Below, in pieces: positions 54,492 through 64,000 of a stretch of DNA of 64,000 bases. Under the pieces are notes generated by a model that was not told the origin of the DNA, made no database searches, and saw only the letters and a program-made list of their open reading frames with translations. A program made the position numbers and the translations under genes. Position 1 is the first letter of the stretch. Each line of letters starts with the position of its first letter. Location of the stretch: NCBI GenBank assembly GCA_036925085.1, contig JAUPFP010000004.1, forward strand, positions 572,001 to 636,000. Direction: 5' to 3'. This DNA is from Brachycybe producta (taxonomy: Eukaryota > Arthropoda > Diplopoda > Playtdesmida > Andrognathidae).

Positions 54492-55054
54492 CATATGGTT
54501 CACACACTTCAACCACATGGTGCCTCGAGAAATTTATAAATTCTGACCACTAAACAATTGTAGGTGGGCGATAGAAATAAATAAAAGCACCTTTTCGTAT
54601 ACGCCCATGAATTTTCACAACAAAAGTTAAAATATACTTTATGAAAATTGTTTTCTCTTCTTTTGATGTATGCAAACAAACAACCATTGGCCTATACAAG
54701 ACATAAATAGGTACATATTCCAGGCCTATTTATAAATTATTTAGTAGAATTGTAGGAAGATAAATTATAAAGTACAAGGTGTGTCAAATTAATGTGGTCG
54801 ACTACACTTACATGTGGCCTCATCCATGTAACTGGCCAAATTGAAGGCCTGTGTTTTCTGTATAAAGATCGGTCAGTTGCTGGAAAGTCCAGATCTTCAA
54901 ATAGTTCACTTGGATGTTGGTTGATGAGCCTACTTCTTAATGGAGTCCTTGTTGTACCCAAATTACGCGTGGAGTTATTGGAATTATGATGTACTCCATT
55001 GCTGGTGGAGCGCATTTGTCCAACAGCAGGAGCAGCACCTCTCAAATCTTGCAT
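50296..55054 (-). CDS. Calpain-family protein, catalytically dead (pseudoprotease), 14 exons, 3' end not resolved
   Basis: Exons in transcript order: 55054-54812, 54428-54359, 53860-53605, 53001-52827, 52398-52324, 52231-52080, 52006-51834, 51752-51568, 51514-51309, 51163-51091, 51012-50974, 50653-50596, 50512-50448, 50364-50296. All introns are GT-AG, all phases match, and the total is 1,839 nt (613 codons) with no stop. Domain order is that of a classical calpain: short N-terminal region; papain-like core, residues about 60-325 ([66 protein letters not shown]); C2-like domain III, about 326-535 ([30 protein letters not shown]); and the start of a penta-EF-hand domain ([24 protein letters not shown]). 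Catalytic positions read GDSW (Cys to Ser107), RLAY (GHAY in active calpains; His to Leu264) and RTANG (RNPWG in active calpains; Asn to Thr288). The oxyanion Gln is Leu101. Active calpains are Ca2+-dependent cytosolic cysteine proteases; this one should not cleave. Start: ATG at 55,054, but AG|GAATG just before it leaves open an upstream exon. Confidence 0.9.
50700..50966. mobile_element. TIR family A copy filling calpain intron 11
   Basis: It starts ATTAAGATGGTTTTTAAAGA, contains AACTAGAATTGTAGCCCAAA and ATATCAACATGAAAATAGTA, and ends CAGCTGTTCATAAAAGAGCTTAA. The host intron (50,654-50,973, 320 nt) is occupied almost end to end. Confidence 0.75.
52488..52800. mobile_element. TIR family A copy within calpain intron 4
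   Basis: It starts TTTTATGAACAGCTAATTTT with CGAACTCTTGGTTATTCTGC, has both inner arms, and ends near ACAGAATAACCAGAGTTAGT. It occupies most of the 428-nt intron 52,399-52,826. Confidence 0.75.
53938..54303. mobile_element. TIR element inside calpain intron 2
   Basis: The 17-bp perfect inverted ends are AACCATTTAACACGAAA at the left and its complement at the right. The 366-bp element occupies most of the 498-bp intron 53,861-54,358. It contains a block (54,048-54,205) that recurs at 16.2 kb and 25.8 kb, plus a GA microsatellite. No transposase frame is visible. Confidence 0.75.
54048..54205 (+). repeat. Interspersed repeat B, copy 2
   Basis: Same family as 16,163-16,306. This copy lies inside the TIR element of calpain intron 2 and is followed by a (GA)n run. 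Confidence 0.75.
54453..54488. repeat. (TA)n microsatellite in calpain intron 1
   Basis: About 17 TA units just upstream of calpain exon 2. Confidence 0.95.
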
Positions 55055-56082
55055 TCCTAAATACTTTCAAGTATTTATTTTACATATACAGGAATTCCAA
55101 TTTCAGATCCATTCTATTAAAGAAAAAAATAGTAAAAATGAAACAATAGTTTATATTGAATTTTATACATATTTTTTTCTTTTCTAAATGCAAAACTTTC
55201 TAAAAACATAGGTATAAACGTCGAGATTATGAACAACAAAAAATAGGTTCATTCACATCACAAAAATAATATCAAAATAGGTTTATCGACCATGAAGTAC
55301 TTACTATAACTCAAAATTGTCATCTCTATTTTTTTTCCTTTTTTTTAAGAAAAAATTGTTTGAAAATGTTTATATAAATTTTCTTTATATCTTATGCAAC
55401 CTATCATACAAATATTATTGTGTACATGTATATTGTATATGCATTTATTTTTGTTTTGAAAACTTAAACTTGCATGTCACTCGCTGAAGCATGGTTATCT
55501 TATATCTTTTCACACCTGAAAATAACTCTTTTCTTTCTCTTTTTTCATACAGTATCTAAAAACAAAATTATAACTTTCACAAAAATATTATGATGTGCAA
55601 AGAGTCTCAGAAAATCACTGAATTAAAAAGTTGTCTATTCAGAAACGTAACTACAGTGGGTTTTACTTGTCCTGTAGACCAAAGCCTTTCTTCAAGGGGG
55701 GAACATATACCAACATGCAATATTAATGCATAATTACAATCTATTGCAACATTGAAGATTAATTTTCTAAAAAAAAAAAGAATTTTGTCACATAATTTTC
55801 TAATTATTAAATGTAACAAATTTCAAATTGAAATTACATAACACTACAAAAAAAGAGCAAAAAAAAAAGAAAAAAAGAAAAGCACTGAGGGGGCCCTGGA
55901 CCAGAGCCTTGAGTATCCTCGTTATGGCATTGTTTCTTTTATTTTTGCACACAGTATTTAAAATAACCAAATAATAATGGTTTTCATTATTGTATAAAAC
56001 GTATAATAGAATAAATAAATTACAAATAAATAATAAATAAATAATAATAGAATTAGAATTTGAATTAGCTGTTCTGATAATT

Positions 56083-56105
56083 AATAAAAAATAAGAAAAA
56101 GTTAG
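56083..56105 (-). terminator. RNA polymerase III terminator of tRNA-Lys
   Basis: Just after the discriminator base the minus strand reads CTAACTTTTTCTTATTTTTT. The first T5 run lies within 10 nt of the tRNA end and is backed up by a T6 run. Confidence 0.8.
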
Positions 56106-56178
56106 CGCCCAACGTGGGGCTCGAACCCACGACCCTGAGATTAAGAGTCTCATGCTCTACCGACTGAGCTAGCCGGGC
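56106..56178 (-). tRNA. tRNA-Lys (anticodon CTT)
   Basis: The minus strand carries a complete 73-nt cloverleaf beginning GCCCGGCTAGCTCAGTCGG. The acceptor stem GCCCGGC pairs with GTTGGGC (one G-U). The anticodon arm TGAGA-CTCTTAA-TCTCA gives anticodon CTT, and the T arm is GTGGG-TTCGAGC-CCCAC. A-box and B-box promoter elements (TAGCTCAGTCGG, GGTTCGAGCCC) are intact. There is no intron and no encoded CCA, as expected in animals. It appears to be a functional eukaryotic tRNA-Lys gene. Confidence 0.97.
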
Positions 56179-57702
56179 TACACATTTTTCACAACTTAAC
56201 ATTAGAGTAACAATGAAAATACCAAAACATGTACAACTTTTCCACAAAAATGAGAAAAGAATTAATAAAAGTGTATAAATCTCAATTTAGAATTAATTAA
56301 TAATTAATATGAATCATCTGAGATCAATATGCTTATATCTATAACCAATTAATGAGTATTAAAAATAATAAAAAATAATTAAATTCTTCTTCTTGACTAA
56401 AATTGCAAAAAGTCTTAATAAATAATAATACTATTTTCATTCAGAGACTGGTTAGAGGCTAGAAAATTTATACAATTAACCAAGAGTTCTCCTAGAATAA
56501 ATCCTCTAAGCAGTATCATAAGTTGAACAAAAATAACATTTTTTTTTTACTTATTAATTATACAAACTTATTAATGTTGTAATCCAACCATGAAAACAGG
56601 ATGAACTAATTTTTAAACAAAATTAAGAATAAATAAAAAAAAAATGGCAACAAATAAATGACTTAGAAGAAAGAAAGAATAGAATAATGATAAATATTAA
56701 TAACATAAAAAAAATGAAAAACGCCTACAGCAAGTTGAATTATTTATTTTAATTTTTTGCCTGTTGCTAAATTAGATCCCACACAGTGAGAGAAAAAATA
56801 CACACGCATTGATTTAATTATAATTATTGTTATACACCAAAAGTATATATTTTCTGCCTAAGAACTTTGTTGAAAGAAAAATTGGTTATTATTTTTTTTT
56901 TCATTGTCATGATTGCATCCCTTTTCAATAATATACATGTATATAACATTTTGAATTTTCCATTCACGGTAGCTGTAACTTTTGCAAGTGAATTTACACT
57001 CCACTAAACCCTATAAACATTTCTTTCATGAAGGGTTTCTGTCATAAATGTTGGTCTCTAATTACAAAAACTGTAATAAAAAATCGTTTAAATATGTTTT
57101 CAGGCAATTGCAACCTGTTTTAAAATTTTCATGTTTTTTTTTTCTTCTTCTTCACATAACAATTTTATAACAATTTCATAAAAAAACTACTAAAACAATT
57201 GCTGCTCTACTATACCTTGAGTTAGTTAGGGTACATATGACATTACAGTGTTACGATGGTTTTATGTTGTTATAAAATTAGTTTGCATAATTCGTTTTAT
57301 TTTGAGATAACAATTTGTTAAAAAAAAGTATACACCATAAATTAAATATTAATAGAAAATTGTCACATTTCATAAAATCTTAATCATGTGCATCTATTAT
57401 ATTCAGTAGTGTAGGTTAGCTAAGTTATTAGCACCAGAAACAAGTGCCCAACTCCCCCGAAAAAGATGTTTACAATAGTAATGCACATTTTCAGTCAAAG
57501 AACCTGGTTAGAGGCTAGAATTAGAGTTCAAACTACATTTGTAGCAGAATTAAATGCTAATGCTAGTGCTACAAATCAAGTTACTTTTTGTTGTTGCTGA
57601 AAATGCATTTTTTTTCTGGTTGCCTTCTTAATTGTTATAAAATTGTTAATTATTAATCAGGAAACTTAGAAATAAACCATTTTAAATAAAATTAAATCTG
57701 AA

Positions 57703-57778
57703 GTTGGTCTTTTCGAGACCGGCGCCGGAAGCAAACTGCTCCCATTGCACCCCGTGCTCATGATAACTACGCCACTGA
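57703..57778 (-). mobile_element. Fragment of a hAT-like terminus
   Basis: The minus strand starts CAGTGGCGTAGTTATCATGA and continues GC-rich (GAGCACGGGGTGCAATGGGA). CAGTGGCGTAG resembles termini of Tip100/Zaphod-type hAT elements. Only one end is seen, at the edge of a tandem duplication. Confidence 0.4.
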
Positions 57779-58212
57779 TTATACTACACATTTCAAAAGC
57801 AATTACAAGGTAAAACTTAACTACGAATGTATAAATGAAAAAAAGTCCAAACATTTTTAAATATTATATATCTTGTATATTTTCTAAAACTTAAAATTAC
57901 ATTTTAACATAAATTTTAACATTTTTCTCAAAGTTTCAAATATGTTAATTATAATTATATTTTACAATTGTGCGTGTTTCAGACGTGAGCAGTGTCCAAA
58001 AAATTTAATTTAAAAGTTAAGATAATAAATATTAATCAATTCAAAAAATACAGAGATTTCAAGCTTCAGAAATAATATATTCTAATCCGGATTTGTGCAA
58101 TAAATGAGATGCCACTGATTATAAAAAACTTCAAACTTCAAAAGCAATTATAAGACAAAACTACAACGTAAAAAAGTACCAAATGTATTTAAATATTATA
58201 TGTATATATATG

Positions 58213-58307
<95 letters not shown>

Positions 58308-58346
58308 GTATATGTATATATATATACATATATATATATGTATATG

Positions 58347-58440
<94 letters not shown>

Positions 58441-58451
58441 TAATACATATA

Positions 58452-58519
<68 letters not shown>

Positions 58520-58800
58520 GTACATATATATATTAAGTTAAAACTTAAAATGCATTTTAACATTTTGTTTGTCATTTAGTTTTTCTCTTTCATATTATGT
58601 CAAAGTTTCAAATATGTTAATTATAATTACTGTACATATTTTGCAATTGTGCGTGTTTAAGACTTGAACAATTCAAAACATTATAATTTCAAAGTAATGA
58701 TAATAAATATTCATCTATTCTAAAAATAAAAGAGATTTCAAGCTTCAGAATATATATTTTCTAATCCGGATTTTTGGCAATGAATGAGATGCCATTGAGT
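57772..58800 (+). repeat. Tandem duplication of a 340-bp unit, second copy expanded by a TA tract
   Basis: CCACTGATTATA recurs 340 bp apart (57,772 and 58,112), followed in both by CTTCAAAAGCAATTA-like and AATATTATAT words. TTTCAAATATGTTAATTATA, GCAATTGTGCGTGTTT-like and CTAATCCGGATTT recur after the TA tract. The second unit carries the 337-bp TA expansion. Confidence 0.75.
58197..58533. repeat. Long (TA)n / (TATG)n microsatellite
   Basis: About 337 bp of almost pure TA with scattered TG/CA steps. It is self-complementary throughout, so it can form cruciforms. Confidence 0.98.
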
Positions 58801-59092
58801 TAAGTCCATTGACATTGGCAATAAACCTATTACATTATAAGAAAGGTTCTTTTGAATAACACTTGCAATTAACATACCAGAATAAAAAAATCAGAAATAA
58901 AGAAATAAGAAGCCTGAATGTCCAAGTATAAGAAATAATGGCGTGCGTGCAAAATCATCACAGAAAATACAAATAGCTACCACCACTATCCATTGAAACA
59001 AAAAGTGCATAAGAAATTACACAAAAAAAACTAAAGAGAAAAAACAGAAGGGAAAAAAAAAAAAGATTTACAAAAAAATCTGCGGTTTTTAC

Positions 59093-59175
59093 CTCATCAT
59101 TACAAATCCAGTCATATAAAAAGCACACGCGTGGCTTTACACCTGAATTAATCGCATTAGACAGCAAGATTAGGT
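59093..59175 (-). CDS. Candidate internal exon of an unrecognised gene
   Basis: An 83-nt segment sits between a strong acceptor (TATTTTTCAG) and the donor GATGAG|GTAAAAA. Read as 2 + 81 nt it encodes 27 full codons, beginning LILLSNAINSGVKPRV and ending FLYDWICNDE. The peptide has ordinary amino-acid composition, unlike the chance frames around it. Its 5' phase does not join either candidate exon upstream (61.6 and 63.5 kb), and its 3' phase does not fit the first calpain exon. It belongs to an incomplete gene model. Confidence 0.45.
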
Positions 59176-59424
59176 CTGAAAAATATATATAAATAAAAAA
59201 AATATATATATATAAATACAAATAAGATGCTACACGACAGAAATTTTATTATATTGCAGATTATGAATAACTTTCAACCACAACAGATGTTAGAAACTAA
59301 TACTATAAAATATGTATTTGATACAAGGCATGTTAAAAAGCTTCTTAATTTGCAAAATTCAAAACTGGAATAAATAAACTGGAATATGTATTTCATTTAT
59401 TGTAGAGCCTACAGCTTTTTTTAA

Positions 59425-59463
<39 letters not shown>
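59425..59463. repeat. (AAT)n microsatellite
   Basis: About 11 AAT units. Confidence 0.95.
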
Positions 59464-59464
<1 letters not shown>

Positions 59465-60330
59465 TAATGCTAGAAGATAAAATAATAAATTATTTAAAAT
59501 GGGAAACACTTGAGGCAATATTATAATTAATCCTTTTCCTGTATATTAAGAAAGGATTGTTAATGCAAAAGCCACACACTGTGAAAATTAACTAAAAAAA
59601 ACTAAAAAAAACACCAAATAATGAAGTTTTTCTTCTTTTCCAATTACACTAACATACAGGATGCTTATTTATACTTCTTATGAATCTTATCAAATATAAA
59701 TATGATACTATAACAGGTGTTTCTCACCTGTGATATTAAAAAGATTAAAAAAAATTTAAACTTTACAAAATAAAATTCTACTTTGTAATTAAAGTTGTGC
59801 AAAATATAAAACTGATGCAACAATAATTTTATTCAGGGCTCATTAATTTGGTAGTAAATGTGCAACATTTATTATTTTTATTTTTATTTCATAAAAGTTG
59901 CACAAATATGATAATTCTATGGTCCATATTATATAGGAAGTGTTTAAATATGGTTTATGATTCTAAGTTGAGAAGAACAGGAAGACATTTGAATCAACAA
60001 GGTCAATCAAATATGAAACGCATATTGTGGGTTATGGGAAAATAATTTTACTTCTCATGGCCAAAAATGTTTATTCTTTTGTTGTAGTCTTAATTCATTT
60101 TTAGCGGCAACTCGCCGGCAAGTACAAAAATATTACAAGACACATAGTGGGGCTATGACCAATCGTGGTTTTTTTTAATACTTTGGTTCCGTGCTCACGA
60201 GTTTGCCCGTGCATATTATAGTATGATGCACTTTTATACTTTTATATCAAAAGTGTAGTAAACATAACGACGTGAGAATAAAAAACACAACACATGAATT
60301 TTTACTCAACACTTTCTACCAATTGATGTA

Positions 60331-60656
60331 CAGAAAGCATGTCAAACTCGCGGCCCACAACGAATATCTTTGCGGCTCAGCCCCTTTCAGATCCAGGATT
60401 ACCGACATTCAACTTGGGTCAGTTTTGAAAGTAATCACTGCGAACAAGATTTCCACCGAAGTACGAAAGATAATGAGCAGAGAAGAGATGCCATGTGTCA
60501 GGAAGAAAACATTCATTTTACCGTTGTCCTTGTTCTTTTTTATACTGTACTTTTCGAAATAAACTTACCTTTCTATAAAAATTGAAATTTTTTTGCGGCC
60601 CACATAAATTTAGACCTGGTTTATTTGGACCGTGTTAGGATTTGAGTTTGACATGC
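60331..60656 (+). mobile_element. Non-autonomous hAT-type element with transposase remnant
   Basis: The ends are inverted: AAGCATGTCAAACTC at the left and its exact complement at the right, each followed inward by GCGGCCCACA or its complement. TTGATGTACA occurs on both sides (60,323-60,332 and 60,657-60,666), which fits an 8-bp hAT target-site duplication plus CA. The plus-strand frame at 60,380-60,500 reads PFRSRITDIQLGSVLKV, resembling the C-terminal region of hAT-derived (ZBED / GTF2I-repeat-like) transposases. At about 330 bp this is an internally deleted copy. Confidence 0.7.
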
Positions 60657-61601
60657 TTGATGTACAATGTACATTTCTATTAGACAATGTTTATATTGTA
60701 CACAATAAACAGTGATAATGAGTTATTGTCATTCTAATCTAGAAAATCATTCATTTCTTATAAAAAAGGTGTTTCTATCTTTCTATGTACTATATGTACT
60801 TCCGCCAATGTGCAAATGTTATACATATTTTGCACAAGTGCTTAGACAATGCACTTAGCTCCAAGTGGCCCAATTTAGGCAATGTGCAGAATGCCAATTT
60901 AACAGATTTATCTCGATTGGTGTACATTCTGAACATCAGTGTTGAGACAAATTACTTTTCAAAGTAATTAAATACAATTACATCAGTGAAAATACTACAT
61001 TTACTAAAAATAATTAATTACTAGCATTATTTATGTTGCTCTAAGTATTTGAATTATTTTCCAATTACCAGAATATACTGTAGTATCATCCAATGCAAAA
61101 ACAACAATTACAAAACTGGATGTAGAAAGTGACACTGAAAATGTAAATCAGTCTGATTGGCAATAATAAGTAATAGTTAACTCAAAATGCAATAAAAAAA
61201 GTAATTAAAAATATTTTAAGTAATTGCATTTTAATTAGAAAAGGTAAAATTAAAGGTTAAATTATAAGGTTTCAAAAGTTAACGCGGTGAATTACTTATA
61301 AAAGTAATTACTGCAACTCATTACTTTTCTGAAATTATTAAGTCCAACACTGTTGAATATTTACTAAAACACTCGTACGGGCAATGTATAAATTTCAGTA
61401 GTCAGTATGTCGATTGACTGATTTAAAATAAACATAAAATACATAAATACTAAACAATTTTATCAAAAAAAAAATTCATATTTAAAGAAAGAAAAGAGCA
61501 TATACATAGTGAATGTATGTAATAAGGATGAAGAAAAAACGTTCACGACTTTTAACCGTAAATTGTATACCAACATGTGTGAGAAGGTAAAAAATGTACA
61601 C

Positions 61602-61742
61602 CTGCAACATTGAAGGGAATGAGGGGGACTTTCTCAAAAGTATGGTTCTCATCAGTGAAAAAAAAAAAGCCATAGCAACAATAATTACTGCATTATTCAT
61701 GTACGTGCTTTTCTCAGAGTAAAGATAATCATCCACATTCAT
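61602..61742 (-). CDS. Candidate exon with a membrane-like segment
   Basis: A 47-codon frame opens at an ATG after a purine-rich leader and ends at TTGCAG|GTGTAC. It encodes MNVDDYLYSEKSTYMNNAV, then a hydrophobic run (IIVAMAFFFSLMRTILL) and a basic tail. It could be a first coding exon of a membrane protein. There is no pyrimidine tract upstream, so it is not a good internal exon. It may be chance. Confidence 0.28.
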
Positions 61743-63496
61743 TTTTTTTTCTTCTTCTTCTTGTTCAAATTATTCTCATACTATAAGAACGTTTGTGTTT
61801 TCATAAAATCACAGAGAATAACATAACAACGAAGTCAACAATTACATCTTATCAGTGTATATTTGCTTCAATATTTTTTTTCTAACTTTTTTATATCCAT
61901 CCATGTTCTTTAAAATACTACATTTTTCACAACTTTTTTTTGGGGCGATTTTTTTGGTTTTAATTCATTTATGTTCACTTCCTAATTTTATGTAAATATC
62001 ACACTTTTTAAAAAAAAAAATAAAAAGGTTTTATAAAACCATAAACAAAATCATATTTATATTTAAAAAATACCTTTTAATGGATGAATAAATTGTATGA
62101 TGTGGGCTCAATTTAAATAACAATAGTTATTTCTGTAGATTAATTATATCAAAAAGCTCATGTTAAGTACAATAATGAAGGGTGGAAACAGCAGGTTATT
62201 GGTGCATTGAAATAATTTAAAAAACTAGTAAGACAAATAATATTAAAAACAGTGAATCGAATTAAATTAATAAAATTATTGTATACCGGATGTAAAACTT
62301 GAAATAGTTTCAAATATGAAATCTAAACTACTTTTTTTGTTATAGGATGTAAGCAATAATATAAGAAATCAATTCATTAGAATATGGAAATAATAAAAAA
62401 AAAATACTCACGGAAATATTAAACTTATAATATAATGAGAAGAAAAAAAAAATGTCAGCCTCATTACAAGTAGATAATTTTAAGAAGTATATAACATCCG
62501 GCATACACATATTTATTAATTATTTTTTTAAAATATTGTTTGTCACAATATTGTTGAAATTTTAAAGTTAGATTAAAATCGCAACAACATTTTAACCATA
62601 TGATAATCACCTAGTTTTTATTGCAATAGGAACTTATTAGAAGTCATCATTTGCATAATTTACCCAAATGTGTCCTGTGTTGTCAGTAGTAAAATCTACT
62701 ACTGTACACCCAATTCATGATGACTGGAAAAACTTGTCAAGTGAATATATATTTTTATGGTTGTATCCATTTTATGTCTGTGATAATGAATGTGTGAAAC
62801 AACTTTTTGGAAACAAATCTTCTAAAATTCTTTTTAAACAAAAAGTTGAATTTTGTATGTTTGAAAAATTTTCTCATAGAACTAAAATAAGAAGAAAAAC
62901 TCTGAAAACATAAATGTACATTGTTAAAAGTAATCTACAGAGTATATATTCTTGCATAAATATCGCAGGTCATAAGTTTATCATTCAGACTTTTAGACAA
63001 GCATGATAACTAGAAATGTAAACAAATATTAATTCAAATTGTTATTTAAAACAACAGTTTGGATTTCCGTAAAGAGTTAGAAAGACAAAAAAAATCTCCT
63101 ACTCTCTACAATAAGAATTCAAAATAGAAAAAAAAGCTGTATTGTTCTAGCAGTCAAACAATAGAAAAAAAACTTCATTATTATATAGAGACAACAGTCA
63201 TAATGAACATTATGTAGGCCAACATGAATTTCATATAGTCTTGTATAGCCAGGTCAAAAAGGTAATGGATACAACTGTATATATATAACCTATACACTTT
63301 TTTGTTGTTGTTACATTATTAAAATGTCAAAGTACAATGTGACCTACATGTTTATAGGGCGTTGTTCATAAATAAACTGTCTATCTTGATATATCATGTA
63401 TTTCTGTATCAGTTTGCAGATTTCAAGATTTCATACAATCTTCAATATACATTATATTTAAAAAAAATCAATAAAACAAAAACAAAATTACTTTAC

Positions 63497-63553
63497 CTCA
63501 TTGAGCCAAATATTCCAAACTTCCATTAAAGAATAAGCAAATGTACAATCCAT
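63497..63553 (-). CDS. Candidate short first coding exon
   Basis: ATG, immediately preceded by in-frame stops, opens 19 codons (MDCTFAYSLMEVWNIWLNE) that end at GAG|GTAAAG. The segment is less AT-biased than its flanks. At this length chance is a serious alternative, and its phase-0 end does not fit the 59.1-kb exon directly. Confidence 0.22.
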
Positions 63554-63804
63554 TCATTAATGTCACACAACATCATAATGGTTTAATTAACTTTTAACTG
63601 CTATAATATAAAAAAGCATACACAATAAAGGAACACTGAACAGCGGAAAACCACCCACTAGATTTAAGGTGCTATTTGCATAACGATATTTACTTATTTA
63701 GATGTTTGTTACACATATTACATACCTAAACATTGTAGCGAAACAATGAAAGAAATTTAAAATGTATTGGATGCCCAGGTGTTTTCAGGTGCACATGGTA
63801 GTAG

Positions 63805-63828
63805 ATAGGTAGGTAGGTAGGTAGGTAA
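63805..63828. repeat. (GGTA)n microsatellite
   Basis: Five to six GGTA units. Confidence 0.9.
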
Positions 63829-64000
63829 GATATATGAGTAAGAGAGAAAGAGAGAGAGATCATAAGACAACTAAATGCAAGTAATGAGAGCTAAGTTTAG
63901 TATGAGCAACTTCCCAATGTTGTTGTTGGTGATGGTGGTGATGGTAACTTGTGTAAGAAACGTCCAGGGTGCATTGCCCTGGATATACATAATGATAAAC

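Larger units (their letters stand above)
55057..59092. other. Intergenic DNA around the tRNA gene
   Basis: Apart from the tRNA, the tandem duplication with its TA tract, and a hAT end fragment, no gene is visible. GGTTAGAGGCTAGAA occurs twice (56,448 and 57,509), perhaps another dispersed repeat. The calpain promoter or an untranslated first exon should lie above 55,057. Confidence 0.55.
59176..64000. other. Mostly non-coding with isolated exon candidates
   Basis: It holds the hAT-type element and two low-confidence minus-strand exons. A plus-strand frame at 62,668-62,913 has ordinary composition but no splice or start context and no recognised similarity. Confidence 0.5.

Noticed and set aside
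58161..58579. Long Tyr/Ile-repeat open frames on both strands
   Set aside because: They are translations of the TA/TG microsatellite; no codon structure beyond the repeat.
62668..62913. 81-codon plus-strand frame
   Set aside because: Ordinary composition but no start context, splice signals or recognised family; left as unproven.

Overview
This is an AT-rich, gene-poor stretch of an animal nuclear genome, probably a non-vertebrate metazoan. The support is spliced genes with small GT-AG exons, a classical calpain-type gene, a metazoan-type tRNA-Lys(CTT), long microsatellites, and many short terminal-inverted-repeat (TIR) DNA elements. The phylum cannot be settled from sequence alone. There are no bacterial operons, CRISPR arrays or rRNA genes. 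Almost all open frames over 60 codons are chance frames in AT-rich or simple-repeat DNA; the real coding sequence lies in short exons.

Layout. 1-26.6 kb: a minus-strand gene of unknown function has its first coding exon at 26,397-26,612 and a second in-phase exon at 11,620-11,682. The 14.7-kb intron between them carries a near-ideal recursive splice site at 17,332/17,333. 20.7-24 kb holds several TIR elements. 27-46 kb is non-coding and repeat-rich, with perfect hairpins at 29.7 kb and 35.5 kb. 48-55 kb: a minus-strand calpain-family gene can be joined from 14 exons (55,054 down to 50,296) with every junction phase matching, giving 613 residues before the 3' end is lost. 56.1 kb: a tRNA-Lys(CTT) gene. 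58.2-58.5 kb: a 337-bp TA-rich tract inside a tandem duplication. 59-63.6 kb: isolated candidate minus-strand exons. 60.3-60.7 kb: a deleted hAT-type element.

Main discovery. The calpain has lost its whole catalytic apparatus. Cys is Ser (residue 107), His is Leu (264), Asn is Thr (288), and the oxyanion Gln is Leu (101). The frame and splice sites are intact, and the spacing of the three sites (157 and 24 residues) equals that of human m-calpain. This points to a maintained calpain pseudoenzyme rather than a decayed gene. Several of its introns are filled largely by TIR elements, including a roughly 300-380-bp family present in at least a dozen copies in this window.
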